A stretch of DNA of 64,000 nucleotides from NCBI GenBank assembly GCA_025617745.1, contig CM046861.1:10646244-10710243 (forward strand), read 5' to 3'. Each line of letters opens with the position of its first letter. Positions within the stretch are counted from its first letter, which is position 1. The position numbers and the translations under genes are program-made. This document shows positions 35,385 to 46,869 of this stretch, piece by piece. The notes beneath the pieces were generated by a model, which was not told where the DNA came from, did no database searches, and worked only from the letters and a program-made list of their open reading frames with translations. Source of the stretch: Heliocidaris erythrogramma. Taxonomy: Eukaryota > Echinodermata > Echinoidea > Camarodonta > Echinometridae.

Positions 35385-35477
35385 CAGTTTATAGTTGTGT
35401 GCAGGAGATCGCCTGAATGGACACGGAGAATTGCTGTCCCATACCCCGATAGATGGTGGTGTGTGTTCTACCCTCCT
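35385..35477 (-). other. conserved 5' leader exon of TRIM-like gene 2 with small upstream ORF
   Basis: Minus-strand acceptor TTCTTCTTAATTTCAG ends at 35476; the leader begins at 35475. It holds an upstream ATG with 17 codons, MGQQFSVSIQAISCTQL, whose first 14 residues recur almost unchanged in the leader of the 54-kb gene. A translation-dampening role is only inference. Confidence 0.5.
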
Positions 35478-36011
35478 GAAATTAAGAAGAAAATATAACA
35501 TTGATTGAGAAATGGCATCTTTAGAAGGCTAAATAATAACAATAATAATAAAATTTATACATATTCTTAAGCACACTTTGTGACGCAAATGTTACTCAAG
35601 GCGCTACAGTGTTGGTTGTAAGAAAATAGAACTAAATGTGGTATTGACAAGGACAAAAGGATAGAGTGGGTAGGGCAAGCTAAGGGAGAGGATATGGCAA
35701 GAGAAGAGTTATTTGATTCGAATTATAAAATAAGAAAGATTTAGCCTTCCAAAGACTGCTGGCATTTTTGTACACATTGCAGGTATGATCCCTTCCAAGA
35801 TCTCGGCAGCGGAGCAACCCACTGCCGCAAAATCTGCACACACTTCAAAAATAAGGTCATGACAAGACCGCATTGTCGTTTCGTTATGAGAATTACTATT
35901 TTTGGCATTAGTAATAATTATAATTCGATAGTTTTGTTGATAACTAAAAAAAATGCACGTCATGAGTAAGTATTTGCGCAAAATATGTCATAAAGTTAAT
36001 AAACAAGTTGT
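35478..36011. other. upstream region of TRIM-like gene 2
   Basis: Non-coding, similar to 55000-55700 and to 28600-29100. The site CAGTGTTG at 35607-35614 is the uninterrupted equivalent of the MITE insertion point at 55060/55375. Confidence 0.6.
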
Positions 36012-36063
36012 AGAGGGGTGTCGATCCGTTTTTTTTTTCGAATTTTTTTTTTTTTTGGGGGGG
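36012..36063. repeat. T-rich and G-rich low complexity, possible MITE family B remnant
   Basis: AGGGGTGTCGATCCGTTTT resembles the left end of the hAT MITE at 55068 and is followed by T and G runs. No right end was found. Confidence 0.4.
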
Positions 36064-36082
36064 GGGGGGAGACAGCCTATCG

Positions 36083-37332
36083 CAGTGTTTTTCAACAGGG
36101 GTGTCGCGAGAGAAATTTAGTTATATGAAAAATACATTTTTGAATAACTTTTAACTAAGGAATAAAATTATGTCAGCTGGGGGAGGATACTTATTAGAAG
36201 GCAAATTATTCATCAAATAGCAATTAAAACCTTATTTTAACCTTTTCTCCATCAATGTGATCAGTGACGCGTTTCTTCTGACACTCTATGTATTGCATGT
36301 GATTCTTGATGGTTTCAGCTTTCGCCTTAGCTAAAAAAACTAGGGATTCGATTTCCGTCTTGATAGAAGCACTATATTCCTCAGCATCTTGGACAATGTG
36401 GCCTTTCTTCTCATGGTACAACATCCGACATCTTAGGCAAATAAACTTCTTGCAGGTAACGCACACATCGGAACAGATATGTTCCTGTCCATCTAATTTG
36501 TGTTCACGACAGTAGACGTTCTTTTTTAGGACCACCTTGCTTCTCTAATGTCTTTTACTCCCACCACTTTGTGCTCGAGATTTTGTGGACAGTTGATGTT
36601 GTTGTCAAGGCAGTCGTTACACATGCTCTTGCCACAGTCGCAGCAGAAAACATGACTTGAATTCTTGTCGCAAATTATAAACATCTTCTCAAACATTTTC
36701 TGCTCAGCCGCCATGCGACCTCACAAAATGGTAATTTGGTTATTTTGTATAGGTGACTGTATGAAGCCAAACTTTGAAAATAAAGAGAAAGGGAAACTGG
36801 GTTTACCTATTATACCGTATCTCCTCATGTAAAGCCCAGACAGAGAAAACCTGAAAGCTGTTCGTAATTTATGATGGGATTGAGATCAGTCTGAAAATCC
36901 TCAAACATGCATGCAAACCACTTATTCATGTATTACAAATAACTGAACAATGCATCTGCCATAAAACTGAAATTCAAATACAAATTTGGGGAAAGAATTT
37001 GGTCACTCGCCTCACTCGTTCACAAATAAGTATTAATTCATGATATTGGATCCCGTTGTTACTACTTTTGCAAATGATATTTATCCAAATTAATCATTTC
37101 AGCATAGATTAAGAAGAGATGGAAAAGAAATGTCAGTCGCCCTACACCCCTGAAGTCTTTGCAAATAAGGGCCAAGGAAGTGATTTTCTTGCTAAAACAC
37201 ACGGATCACCGTCAGCTCAGATGTTTTCCCGCCCCCGATGCTAAGTTCCAGATACGCCACTGGATGGAGTTGACACGAAAATTTCAATTTCCTAAAAGCG
37301 TTCCGTGACTTTAAAAAGGCTGAAAAACGCTG
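36083..37332. mobile_element. hAT-type transposon carrying a captured TRIM gene fragment
   Basis: Left end CAGTGTTTTTCAACAG and right end, read inverted, CAGCGTTTTTCAGCCT match at 13 of 16 positions and fit hAT (Charlie-like) termini. An 8-bp direct repeat borders it, GCCTATCG at 36075-36082 and GCCTAACG at 37333-37340 (7 of 8). No transposase was seen, so it is non-autonomous. Inside, 36232-36676 is a TRIM-like gene piece, making this a gene-capturing (Pack-type) element. Confidence 0.7.
36232..36714 (-). pseudogene. RING-less TRIM-like fragment fused to a new start, inside a hAT element
   Basis: The segment 36232-36676 corresponds base for base in length (445 bp) to 34386-34830, covering part of B-box 1, B-box 2 and the start of the coiled coil. 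Upstream of it, still inside the transposon, an ATG at 36712-36714 opens MAAEQKMFEKMFI and reads straight into the TRIM frame ICDKNSSHVFCC. A one-base indel after about 60 codons shifts the frame, and the coiled coil is cut at HIDGEKVKIRF. No RING, membrane segment or propeller remains. As it stands no full product is likely, though a short B-box peptide could be made. Confidence 0.75.
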
Positions 37333-37385
37333 GCCTAACGTAACGATGTTAATTTCGCACTCAATTCAACCATCATATCATTGAT

Positions 37386-37470
37386 AAAGATGATGATGAT
37401 ATTGATGATGATGGTGATGCTAATAATGATGCTAATGATGCTGCTGTTGATGATGATATTATAGGTTTTC
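37386..37470. repeat. GAT-type microsatellite
   Basis: Imperfect GAT repeats with GCT interruptions. Confidence 0.85.
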
Positions 37471-38087
37471 CCGCCCAATTTCATCAGAGTTGCATTCGAC
37501 TTCATGAATAGGCGTTCAAGTTCGAACGATTTTCGTCAACTCTCTGCTCTCACGGTTCATTTTCATTCTTTGAGCATTCCATTTCGTTTTATATCATTCC
37601 TTTTAAATTTTATTACTATTGGCTGCAATTTTTACATAATTTTGTTATGACAAGTCTAATACTGTAACAAAAATGCAGACTTTCTAGATGCATTATAGTT
37701 ATAGACCACTGACATTTAAAGACATGTATCAGTTCTCATAATGCCAGGATGAATACAGAATATGCGTATAAAGTACATGTATACAGTAATTTACACTGCG
37801 TCCCAGAGGAAAAAAAAAACGACTATTGTTATTAAGTTTAATTAATTCATGGTCAAACTTATTTCAGTTTAGGGCATTCCGATTTGGATATCCTTATTCG
37901 ATTTATTTTCATGGCAAAAAATGCATACAAAGTCGTTTTCATATTCCGTGCACTGAATTTCGATGTTCGTGCATGGCAAATTAACGCAGCAGGCATGTGG
38001 AGCCAATTTAGGCATTTAATTCCATTTGGGGGGATTCAATTTGTTGATTCGTTCAATTAATTCAATGGTTTCCGTATTGATGCAATA

Positions 38088-38700
38088 GCCAAACAGGTGA
38101 CTCAAGCTAGGAAAGCTTTGTTCAGTATGTTGGTAAAAGCTAAACGATTGCAGTTATCTCTTGATATACTCAATGTGAATTGTTTGATCGTATGGTGCTA
38201 CCTATTTTGTTATAATTATGGTAGTGAAGTCTGGGGCTTTTAGAATTTAAATCAAATAGAAGTTTTTCCATAGAAGTAAATAAGTGTACACCCGATACTA
38301 TGGTATATGGTGAAACTGGTCGTTGTGTATTAATTATGTTAAATGTAGAAAGATTGGTTTTTGGTTAAGAATAGTCAAGGGAGAACAGTAAAAATATACT
38401 TTTTTATTATACAGACTAATAAGAAGATTACATAAAAATGAGGAGATAGATTTTGTATCATCTTGGCTTCCATGTATTGAGAACATATTGCTCATATATA
38501 TATATACATATATATACTGTATATATATATATTTATTGGTTTTTAATGTTTCGTTGAGAAATGTTGTTTAATATGTAAACTATATACCCCATGTACAAGT
38601 ATTCAATTTACCATTTATATTAATGTAAATATGTTGTGCTCTCATACCCCGAGAAGGGGTTGATAGAGTGAATAAAATCTTATCTTATCTTATCTTATGT
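38088..38700 (+). mobile_element. degenerate LINE 3' end (reverse-transcriptase polyprotein C-terminus)
   Basis: Translating across frameshifts gives ARKALFSMLVKAKRL, then LFDRMVLPILL and GSEVWGF, then YGETGR. This is the order found just downstream of the reverse-transcriptase domain in many invertebrate non-LTR elements. It ends in a tail of four TCTTA-type repeats (38677-38699), typical of a LINE 3' end. Several stops and indels show it is dead. Confidence 0.75.
38496..38533. repeat. TA microsatellite
   Basis: Alternating TA repeat with two interruptions, inside the LINE remnant. Confidence 0.85.
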
Positions 38701-39429
38701 TATTATGTATGTATTTGCGTGTGTATAAGATACTTGGAGTTATTTGTTATTTCAAGTTGTTTGTGGGATTTCTTGTTGCCTCATATACAAAGTCATCAGA
38801 TTTTAAAACATTTCACGTTTTTTATAATGGGAAAAATGATGATTGTTAATTTGTTCGCTTGTTTTCATCAATGTTCTTTTCTTTACATTCTGGAGGGTCT
38901 GTTTTAAACCTTTGCATGATATTTGTGCATGTTTTCCTAATTATGTTAAATCTATCAAATGCCCGTATTCAAAGCTTGCATGTCCTTTCATGAATTTGAA
39001 TGACCTAAGAAAAGCCGAGGCCATCGGCATCTGATTTTGAATGCCATTTTTTTTTATTTAATGCTCATATAGTTTAAATGTGATTGACTGTTTGAAAATT
39101 TTGTTGCAAGGATAATGAATTCGAACGAAGGAAATTATTTCGAATGCCCATCCCTTAAATTACATGCTCTTTATGTAAATTTAGGTACGTGACTCATTAA
39201 CCCCAAATTGCACGGATAACAAATTCTAAAGAGAGAAAATGAAAGTATATAACCAAAAATCGTATGCTTCTCATTTAAATTGACATGACTGATTTGAAGA
39301 GTTTGTTGCATGAATAAAAACTTTAACCGAACGAGAATGAAAGGCAATTTGCCGTGGCAATTATCGTGAATCTACATGTAAATGCTCTTGTCTTAGCATA
39401 AAATTGAATGAAAAAATACCTAAATTGAG

Positions 39430-40415
39430 CGGAACAACCTATGATATTGAGGGTTATTGGTTATACCCTCATCATAAAGTAAAGGATATTCGAGATATTG
39501 TTGATGTTGGGGATTAAGAAATTCCACAGTTCATACTGAATGTCAGCTGCAATCGTAATGAATAGCTATTTTAAAAAATTCCAGATCTTCAAAAAGCAAA
39601 GCAAAGTGATATTTCCATAAAATTAAATCAAAGCACAGCTTTCATTTTCATAATATGGAAAAGTATGGTATACAAGGGCACACAAAGTAAAAAATATCAA
39701 AAAATGGCAATTTTGATCTTCAGAATGGGCACCTTTTTATATCACAAGAGCGGTACATTTTCATCAATCAAGAGACATTTTATTGATTTTTGGGGAAATA
39801 TGGGGTGTACTTCCTCTGTCACCCTGGCAATGATATAGTCCCATTTTCTTTCCTTTTTTTTCCCTCCATGTAACTGCTGATCGAATGAACTTATATAATC
39901 ACACTGATAGCCATCTTAAGAATCATCTTCTGAATATTACATTTAACTTGCTGTATGTTTCCTGGTGATGCTTTTTTATTCTTATTATTATTCTTTAAAG
40001 CTTTTACCCAAATGTGGCACAAATGGATTTTCAAATCTTCAAAGCACTGTTGCTCCGTGAGGCGTATGAACATGGTGATAAATGCCATCAAGTTATCATT
40101 TGAAAGCATGTTACTCCATCTTTATGTATCACCCTAAAAACTCAAATGTTAGGCTAAATCTACATTTAAAAGGTTGGAGGAGTGACAATATTTTTAAAAT
40201 GGTAAATTAAAACTTTTAACAAGCTGGCAGCATGTTAAAAGTGTTCATTTACCATTTTGAAACTGTTGTCCCCCCTCCAACTATTTAAATGTAGATTTAG
40301 CTTAGCATTTGACTTTTTAGAGTGTGTGAAGAATAAATTATGTTCATACCGCATATAGCTTTATTTTCGGGTATCTTTTTTTTCTGGGTCTCACTGTATA
40401 TTCATACTTCACAAT
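39430..40415. repeat. dispersed duplicate, copy of 58800-59560
   Basis: Long similarity with 58800-59560, both ending at the CTGGGTC end of a family T element. Shared words include TTGATGTTGGGGATTAAGAA-like and CTTTAAAGCTTTTACCCAAA-like stretches. No coding sequence seen. Confidence 0.7.
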
Positions 40416-40423
40416 ACCACGCT

Positions 40424-41228
40424 AGGCACGCTCACATATTTTTTAATGCTCATGAAAATCTAGTGAAACTTACCTTAAATTGAAGAGATTTTGTCACAGA
40501 ACATGATGTATTGATCTAGATGTAATATTTAATATAACTATAGTTATGATTTTTTATATGCGACAACCTCGCCAATGGGCAGTCGGGGCAAATTCGTCGG
40601 CATTTTTTATGTCCGAGAGATCAGCTGATCAGTGCGCATGCGCGTGTTGCATTCGGTTCAAATTCGTCAATATACGGGACTACACGTTGCAATGTAGAAA
40701 AATGCCCTCGCAGGCGCTCCGAATCTGCCCGCGCGAACTCTGCTGATTATGCGTGCAATGTTGGAAAATTCACCGCGAAACTGGCTGACAAGGGTTTTTT
40801 TCGAGCCGTCTTGGCAGTTAGTGGCAAAAAGAGCCGTCACGAATTTGGTATCAAATTAATCCTTACAACTTAAATTTTATAGTAGAATATGTACTTTTGA
40901 TGTAATGTGTCTGATACTTAAATTATATTCACGAAATCGGACAAATTGAAGCAAAAGTGGTACTTATAGACATATTCAGACGCAATTTGCGTATGGATTA
41001 TGATGTCGTCGTCGGCGAAAAATACTTGCATTGTAAAGCTGCAGTCGCAAGGAAAATGACGTCATATTTCTTTTAACCATTGATCTATATACTACCCCTA
41101 GAATGGGAACTTTGAAGGGGGTGTGCATGATAGCGAATGGACAGGTGACCGATCTAGCGTGTCGCAAGTTTTGTACAGCAGAAATGAACACGGAGAATGC
41201 GCCCTCTCGTGTTGGATGAGCGTACCTA
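40424..41228. mobile_element. 805-bp insertion with 8-bp target duplication
   Basis: Flanked by ACCACGCT on both sides (40416-40423, 41229-41236). The paralogous sequence at 59566-59573 has a single ACCACGCT with the same neighbours on each side, that is, an empty site. The ends AGGCACGCTCACAT and inverted TAGGTACGCTCATCC form short inverted repeats. The 8-bp target points to hAT. No transposase seen. Confidence 0.65.
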
Positions 41229-41720
41229 ACCACGCTCAAATTTTCTACATACAAATGTTCCAGGTTTTCAGAGCTTATACTCTCCTGTAGGTGACTTCAA
41301 ATCATATTCCATTGTAGGCTTGCAGTTATCACACAGAATTCTCAGCTAGAAATAAATATATATTGTTTAAATGCCTTCAACGTACCATAATAGACTGTGC
41401 GAAGTCCCTATCCTTTCTTAATGGAGGCCCAACTGATCACTGATGTTCATGGTGGAACAGACTTTGGTTCGTAGCACTTTTCAACACAGGTAGTCAATCA
41501 GCGAGTTTGATCCTCACTGACGCATTTGGGCATTTCTATGAAGAGGACTCGACCAGTTTGGACGTTGATAAATGGCAAATAGTTTTGGTGTGCTCTCTTA
41601 CCACGGTCTTTTCTTTTCCTCTTATTTTCCAAGGAACAGTATGTCCGAAGAGTATTCTAGGCCTTTCTGGCTGTAGGCCACGTATGTTCTTTAACTACTA
41701 GTACACCACCAGTAGGCGCT
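41229..41720. repeat. dispersed duplicate, copy of 59566-60010
   Basis: Continuation of the paralogy with the 58.8-60 kb region (words CTTATACTCTCCTGTAGGTG and CTTTGGTTCGTAGCACTTTT). No supported gene. Confidence 0.7.
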
Positions 41721-42089
41721 TCGAGGGCGCGGACATTTTGAGTGATTGTATATGGCTTGGGCATGAGAGGCCGCTAATTATTTGCCGATTCTACGTAGTA
41801 CGGTCAAATGAGGGCGCAAACGTTGTGTTTTTGTATTTTTTACTTTCAAAAGCTATAAATAGTTTAACAATCCCAATTCAATGGTTGAAATTGGTTAGGC
41901 ATGCTATAGTTCAAGATGTGTATATTTCTGTCCCCAAACCTTCAGTTTAATGAAGTTAATTCAGGTAGTCGCTCACTGAAAGCTCATTCGCTGATAGACA
42001 CTCGTAAGGACGACACACTTACATTTTCCATCGACATTACTCACCATTTATAATCTTTATTTCATAAAAGCAATTTTGTTTTGAAAGAA

Positions 42090-43135
42090 GGAGAAGATAT
42101 TTGCTTTCCGAGGCTATTTATCATGCCAGATAATGCGATTTGGCTAAGGGTGCAGGACTCGTTTGGTCACAACAGGCATTTCTATATTCGGCCCATCTCT
42201 TTGAAATTAGATTCGTCTAATGTATGAAAATGTATCAAGAGTGTAGGTAGTGGTATAATGGCATGGAAGCTTCCCATTCCCAATGGTTCATGTTCCTGTG
42301 TCGATGGTGTGGCGAGAATATTCCATGATGAGGTCCACATTCTATGAAGCTTAGCCTCCTTAACATGCCCCTCCGTTTCACAGTATATATTAGGTCACTG
42401 ATGATCCGTTTGTTTATATAATTTTTTGTACTCTTGTCAATACTTATCTCAGTTGTATTGATAGTTTAATTATACAAATTTATTACGTTGTTTTATGTTC
42501 AATCATTGAAATCGAGAGTCAGATCAAACACGCGGTGTCACATTGCTATTACGCGGTTTCGACACGCATTGTGTTTTCTACACACAGGATGCTCCCGTCA
42601 ACTAGCAAGGATGGAGAAGATATTTGCTTTCCGAGGCTATTTATCATGCCAGATAATGCGATTTGGCTAAGGGTGCAGGACTCGTTTGGTCACAACAGGC
42701 ATTTCTATATTCGGCCCATCTCTTTGAAATTAGATTCGTCTAATGTATGAAAATGTATCAAGAGTGTAGGTAGTGGTATAATGGCATGGAAGCTTCCCAT
42801 TCCCAATGGTTCATGTTCCTGTGTCGATGGTGTGGCGAGAATATTCCATGATGAGGTCCACATTCTATGAAGCTTAGCCTCCTTAACATGCCCCTCCGTT
42901 TCACAGTATATATTAGGTCACTGATGATCCGTTTGTTTATATAATTTTTTGTACTCTTGTCAATACTTATCTCAGTTGTATTGATAGTTTAATTATACAA
43001 ATTTATTACGTTGTTTTATGTTCAATCATTGAAATCGAGAGTCAGATCAAACACGCGGTGTCACATTGCTATTACGCGGTTTCGACACGCATTGTGTTTT
43101 CTACACACAGGATGCTCCCGTCAACTAGCAAGGAT
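42090..43135. repeat. 523-bp tandem duplication, two copies
   Basis: 42090-42612 and 42613-43135 appear identical by eye, joined head to tail at GCAAGGATGGAGAAG. The second copy ends where a poly-C run begins. Almost perfect identity implies a very recent event or an assembly duplication. Confidence 0.85.
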
Positions 43136-43138
43136 GTA

Positions 43139-43161
43139 CCCCCCCCCCCCCCCCCCCCCCC
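43139..43161. repeat. poly-C tract
   Basis: A run of 23 C at the end of the tandem duplication. Confidence 0.95.
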
Positions 43162-43190
43162 ACTTGAGTAATGTTATTTACCAATTTTAG

Positions 43191-43450
43191 TGCCGGTGCG
43201 ATGGCAGGTACGTGGGCCGTACTTCTCAGCGGTTGGCTGATCGCATTAAACAACACATCCCCTCGACTATTCGGAACCGTACAGCCAATCAGCGCACGCA
43301 GCCCGTCCGTGCCTGCAAATCTGAAATGCACGCTAACAGACCAAAGATAGCCAAATGCGATTCGGCGATTGGTCTCCACTTGCTGAACAATCCAGCTTGC
43401 GCACAAAGCTATGACGACGATCAATTCTCAATTATGTCCCGGGCCAGAAT
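43191..43450 (+). mobile_element. Penelope-like element fragment, GIY-YIG endonuclease end
   Basis: The frame reads CRCDGRYVGRTSQRLADRI, then KCDSAIGLHLLNN and YDDDQFSIMSRAR. That is the GIY-YIG nuclease at the C-terminus of Penelope-like retroelements (YVGRT core, later SAIxxHLL and FSIxxRAR). The reverse-transcriptase part is absent and the end runs into a (TCAAA)n tail at about 43493-43512. It is a 5'-truncated copy. Confidence 0.75.
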
Positions 43451-43529
43451 ATATATATATCATATTATGCTAGTTTTGAAACGGAAAACTAAACTAAATC
43501 AAATCAAATCAAATATTCCATTTAAGTAG

Positions 43530-45170
43530 CATACAACTTATGATGACCCAGACCCAGAAATTCATCCGAAATCGATGGATAGTCATGCTGCAAAAGTTTT
43601 TAAATTAATCCCAGTTACATGTTGAATGTTTGGCAAAGGCCGGTTCAATGATGATTGAAATAATGATGTACGACGCCCCACATGCACTTGTGGAGAAAGG
43701 ACTGCTAAGCCAGGACGCCCGGATAAAGAAAAGAATGCGAAGAGATTATAGTCATCATCCAAGGACCAGTGACATTCCCATCAGCACCCTGGAACCACAT
43801 GGACCTCCCCCCCCCCCCCCCCCCCAAGTTCAAATTCAAATCCAAATCCAAATTAAAATCAAATAAACTGAAATAGAATCGTGATATAATAGGATTATCA
43901 TCATACCATATCATCATCACATGACCCTCCCTTCTTGCCAAAAAATCCAGGTACTCCTCTTTGCCCACATTGACATCTACAAAATGTGAAGTAGACGATG
44001 AAGAGGTGAAGATGAGCCACCCAAGTCTGTTTCTTTGGTCGCTCATAAAATTTGAAAACAAGATCGTTCGAACAGCGAAAAACTTCATGTTTCAGCAGCT
44101 AGATTCATGAATACCCTCTTTCGGGGCAGCGGGATGTCCGGCTTTCCTGATCTTCGGGCAGGAAGGTGCCTAAATTTAATAACTGTTATGAATATCTAGT
44201 TTATTTTGATGGCAAAATCATACAATATTTCAGAGACAACAAATTGACTTTTTATGAAGATCGTTCGTAAGATTTAAAAACGGCCGGGATGGTTTCGGGC
44301 AGCAGACACATTACTCGGGCAGTGACAGGTGCCCGACTGTCCTATTTGGCAGCGAGGTTAACGGATACAATTTAGATATCGTGTATTTTGATGACGAAAT
44401 AACATATCGACCATGATTAAGTGTCTAGGCCTATATTTTAATTTTATGCTCGTTCACTTCGCTTGCTCAAAGTGTAGAAAACACGATGGTTGATATTCGG
44501 GCAAGAGCACTCACATTCAAAAATGCTCCGCGGGCACTGTCCTATCCAAGATGATTTAAACAGAAGGAAAAAAAGAAAAGTTTATAAACTCCTGACCCCG
44601 AATTAGTCAATGGTTAACCAACAATGGGTTTGAGAGTTACACCGTACTCTATCAATTAAAGTTAAACCAATCATTTACCAGTTTGCCTAACTAACATTAT
44701 TTCTGATATCTTGATCGTAAGATTTTGTGCATACTGCCCCAAAATCAGTAATAAAAAGAAAAGGTTTACAGGAATATCAATGACCAGTCGATTTTTTTCA
44801 TTCAGAGATCGACGGAATTTTCTATCATGTTGATTAAATCATCAGAACATCTTTGATTGCAATGGTAAATTTGGTGTATGAAACAGCAATTTGTTGAAGG
44901 TTCAAAATGGCAAAATCTCGGGAGCTGCAGGGGGCTCCGCCAAGTGGATCCCACCCAAATAGGGGCTTTGTGGACACATATATCCCTCGAGGTAAAAAAA
45001 ATAATACATCCCTCCCTCCCCTCCCCCGCTCTCCACCGGCCTTGGAGCCATCCTCAGTTGAGATGAAGATGACCTTGTTTTCCTGTGCTTCCTACGGGGA
45101 TGTTTATCCTATACCTCTGCTTAAAATGGTGAAATTATCTGAAATACATATTGCTTTACAGTATTATCAA
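43530..45170. other. intergenic, no gene seen
   Basis: A poly-C run (43807-43825) followed by a CAAAT-rich tract (43826-43866) is the only clear structure. Short open frames have no recognisable domain. Confidence 0.55.
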
Positions 45171-45174
45171 GTTA

Positions 45175-46230
45175 TGCAAAAATAAAGATTATTTGCCAAT
45201 TATAATTAAAACACAAATGATTCATAATTATTCATAAAGTTTGAAAAGTTAGCTCTATAATGAAAGAGCTTTATTCATACATTTACATACATATTAATTT
45301 ATCTAAGACATTCCCCAGGGCCTTCATTGGTTAAACAATATCTTGAGGGATGTTTTCGCTCATTATCGCATGGGAGGTGGTAATTATAGATGTAAGTCAG
45401 TCCCAGCGGTGCTCAGTGATTCTCTCATAATAATAATAATAATATTCCGCTTTTATATAGCGCCTAATACATCGACGATGTCTCTAAGCGCTTAATAATA
45501 ACAGGTAGTCATTATTATTACCCCCGGTGATCGGATACTGGCAAGCCCGCACACAATGTATGCACATTCTCCGCTCCCTGGAGAGTATTCCAGCAATGGG
45601 CTGTACAGTGACGCTCAAATTGCTAAGCAAAGGACATTACCTTTCGCCATCCTACCGGGTACCCATTTAACACCTGGGTGGAGAGTGGCAAATGTAGATT
45701 AACGTCTTGCCAAAGGACGCTAGTCTCATTAACATTTCAAAATGGCACATCCCACGAAGTGAGCTGTGCAAATTACGTGGGCTACGTCGATGTCGTACTT
45801 GCCCCTCGGCAAATATCCATCGATAACAGAAATCGGTCAGTTTAGTTTTAAAAAATTGCCAAAATAAAAATATTTGCCGATCAAAATGGACACACAATTA
45901 ATTCATGATTATTCATAAAGTTTTAAAACATTTATACATTCCAGAATTAAAGTTATTTTTGATATATTTATGTGATATAAGTTAGCTTCAATGAAAGAGC
46001 ATGATTCATACATTTTCACAAATATTCATACATCTATGACATTTCTCGGGGCATTGACTGAATCAAATTATTTTGAGGGGTGTATTGGCTCATTATCGCG
46101 TGGAAGGTGGTAATTATAGATGCAAATCTGTCCGGGCGGTGTTCACTGAACCGGTTCAGTGATTCCCTCATTAACGTTTCAAAATGGCCCCACGAAGTGA
46201 GCGGTGCAAACATACGTGATGAGGACTACA
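45175..46230. repeat. diverged tandem repeat pair
   Basis: 45175-45427 plus 45725-45850 match 45855-46200 in order. Shared features are ATTTGCCGATCAAAATGGACA-like starts, CATTATCGCRTGGRAGGTGG, then CTCATTAAC and AAAATGGC. The first unit is split by the SINE at 45428-45724. Confidence 0.7.
45428..45724 (-). mobile_element. 5'-truncated SINE, same family as 26810-27170
   Basis: In reverse orientation, from an ATT tail (plus strand ATAATAATAAT) to ACTAGCGTCC, exactly where the tRNA-like head would start. The head is missing. The neighbouring tandem unit at 46160-46170 is uninterrupted (CCCTCATTAACG), and CTCAT flanks both sides. Confidence 0.8.
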
Positions 46231-46466
46231 CACTATGAACATGACCAACAAAGAAGCGGACAATTTATGCTGCTCCTCATTGTACCCTTCACAATTGCAC
46301 TGGTTAACAAAAGAACATCCATTCATTGCTATCCTGTAAAAATATGTAGAACAGGTGTCACATAATAGCAGTGAAGGGATGTCCTTTTGTCTACTAGAGC
46401 TATTGTGGAGGGTACAATGAGGAGCTGCATAAATTGTCCGCTCTCTTTGTCACCGTGTTCATAGTG
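46231..46466. mobile_element. CACTA-type MITE
   Basis: Ends CACTATGAACATG and inverse CGTGTTCATAGTG, with inverted arms of roughly 110 bases that nearly meet in the middle. A 3-bp direct repeat ACA lies on both sides. CACTA termini with a 3-bp target duplication are the hallmark of the En/Spm (CACTA) superfamily. Confidence 0.75.
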
Positions 46467-46869
46467 ACATCCACTGAAACATGGCGTGGCAGCTTCCAAA
46501 TGGACAAAATAATCCTATATCAGATTTTATTCCCCCACAATGTGCGCTTCGTGGTTTGTATGGAGTATTATTCATCCAAAGAGTGCGCTTGAAACTCGAC
46601 GACATGAATAACAATATTTGAATAATAACAGAAAATGTTCAGAGAAGCATGAAAATGAATGCATTAAACATGTTGAACGTCAATAGAAATGATTTGATTT
46701 GAGGTATGCACAAAAACAGGAACCAATTTATGTGTACTAAAAAGGAAGACGGTATTTAGGAGTCACATACTCAGAAACAGTGAATAAATGAGAGAACGAA
46801 AGAGTTGCTGAATATTAGAGAAGTAGGGAAACACAAGTTATTAAGAGCTATACACAAGAATTGATAGGA

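Larger units (their letters stand above)
37794..40396. mobile_element. possible composite family T element containing a LINE fragment
   Basis: The left end CACTGCGTCCCAGAGG after TA (37792-37793) and the right end CTGGGTCTCACTG before TA resemble the termini of the element at 21304-22209. Bases 39430-39840 also align loosely with 21590-22010. A degenerate LINE (38088-38700) lies inside, so this would be an old element enlarged by nesting. Confidence 0.45.

Noticed and set aside
42090..43135. CRISPR-like or other spaced repeat array
   Set aside because: Only two long adjacent units without spacers; a simple tandem duplication in a eukaryotic genome.
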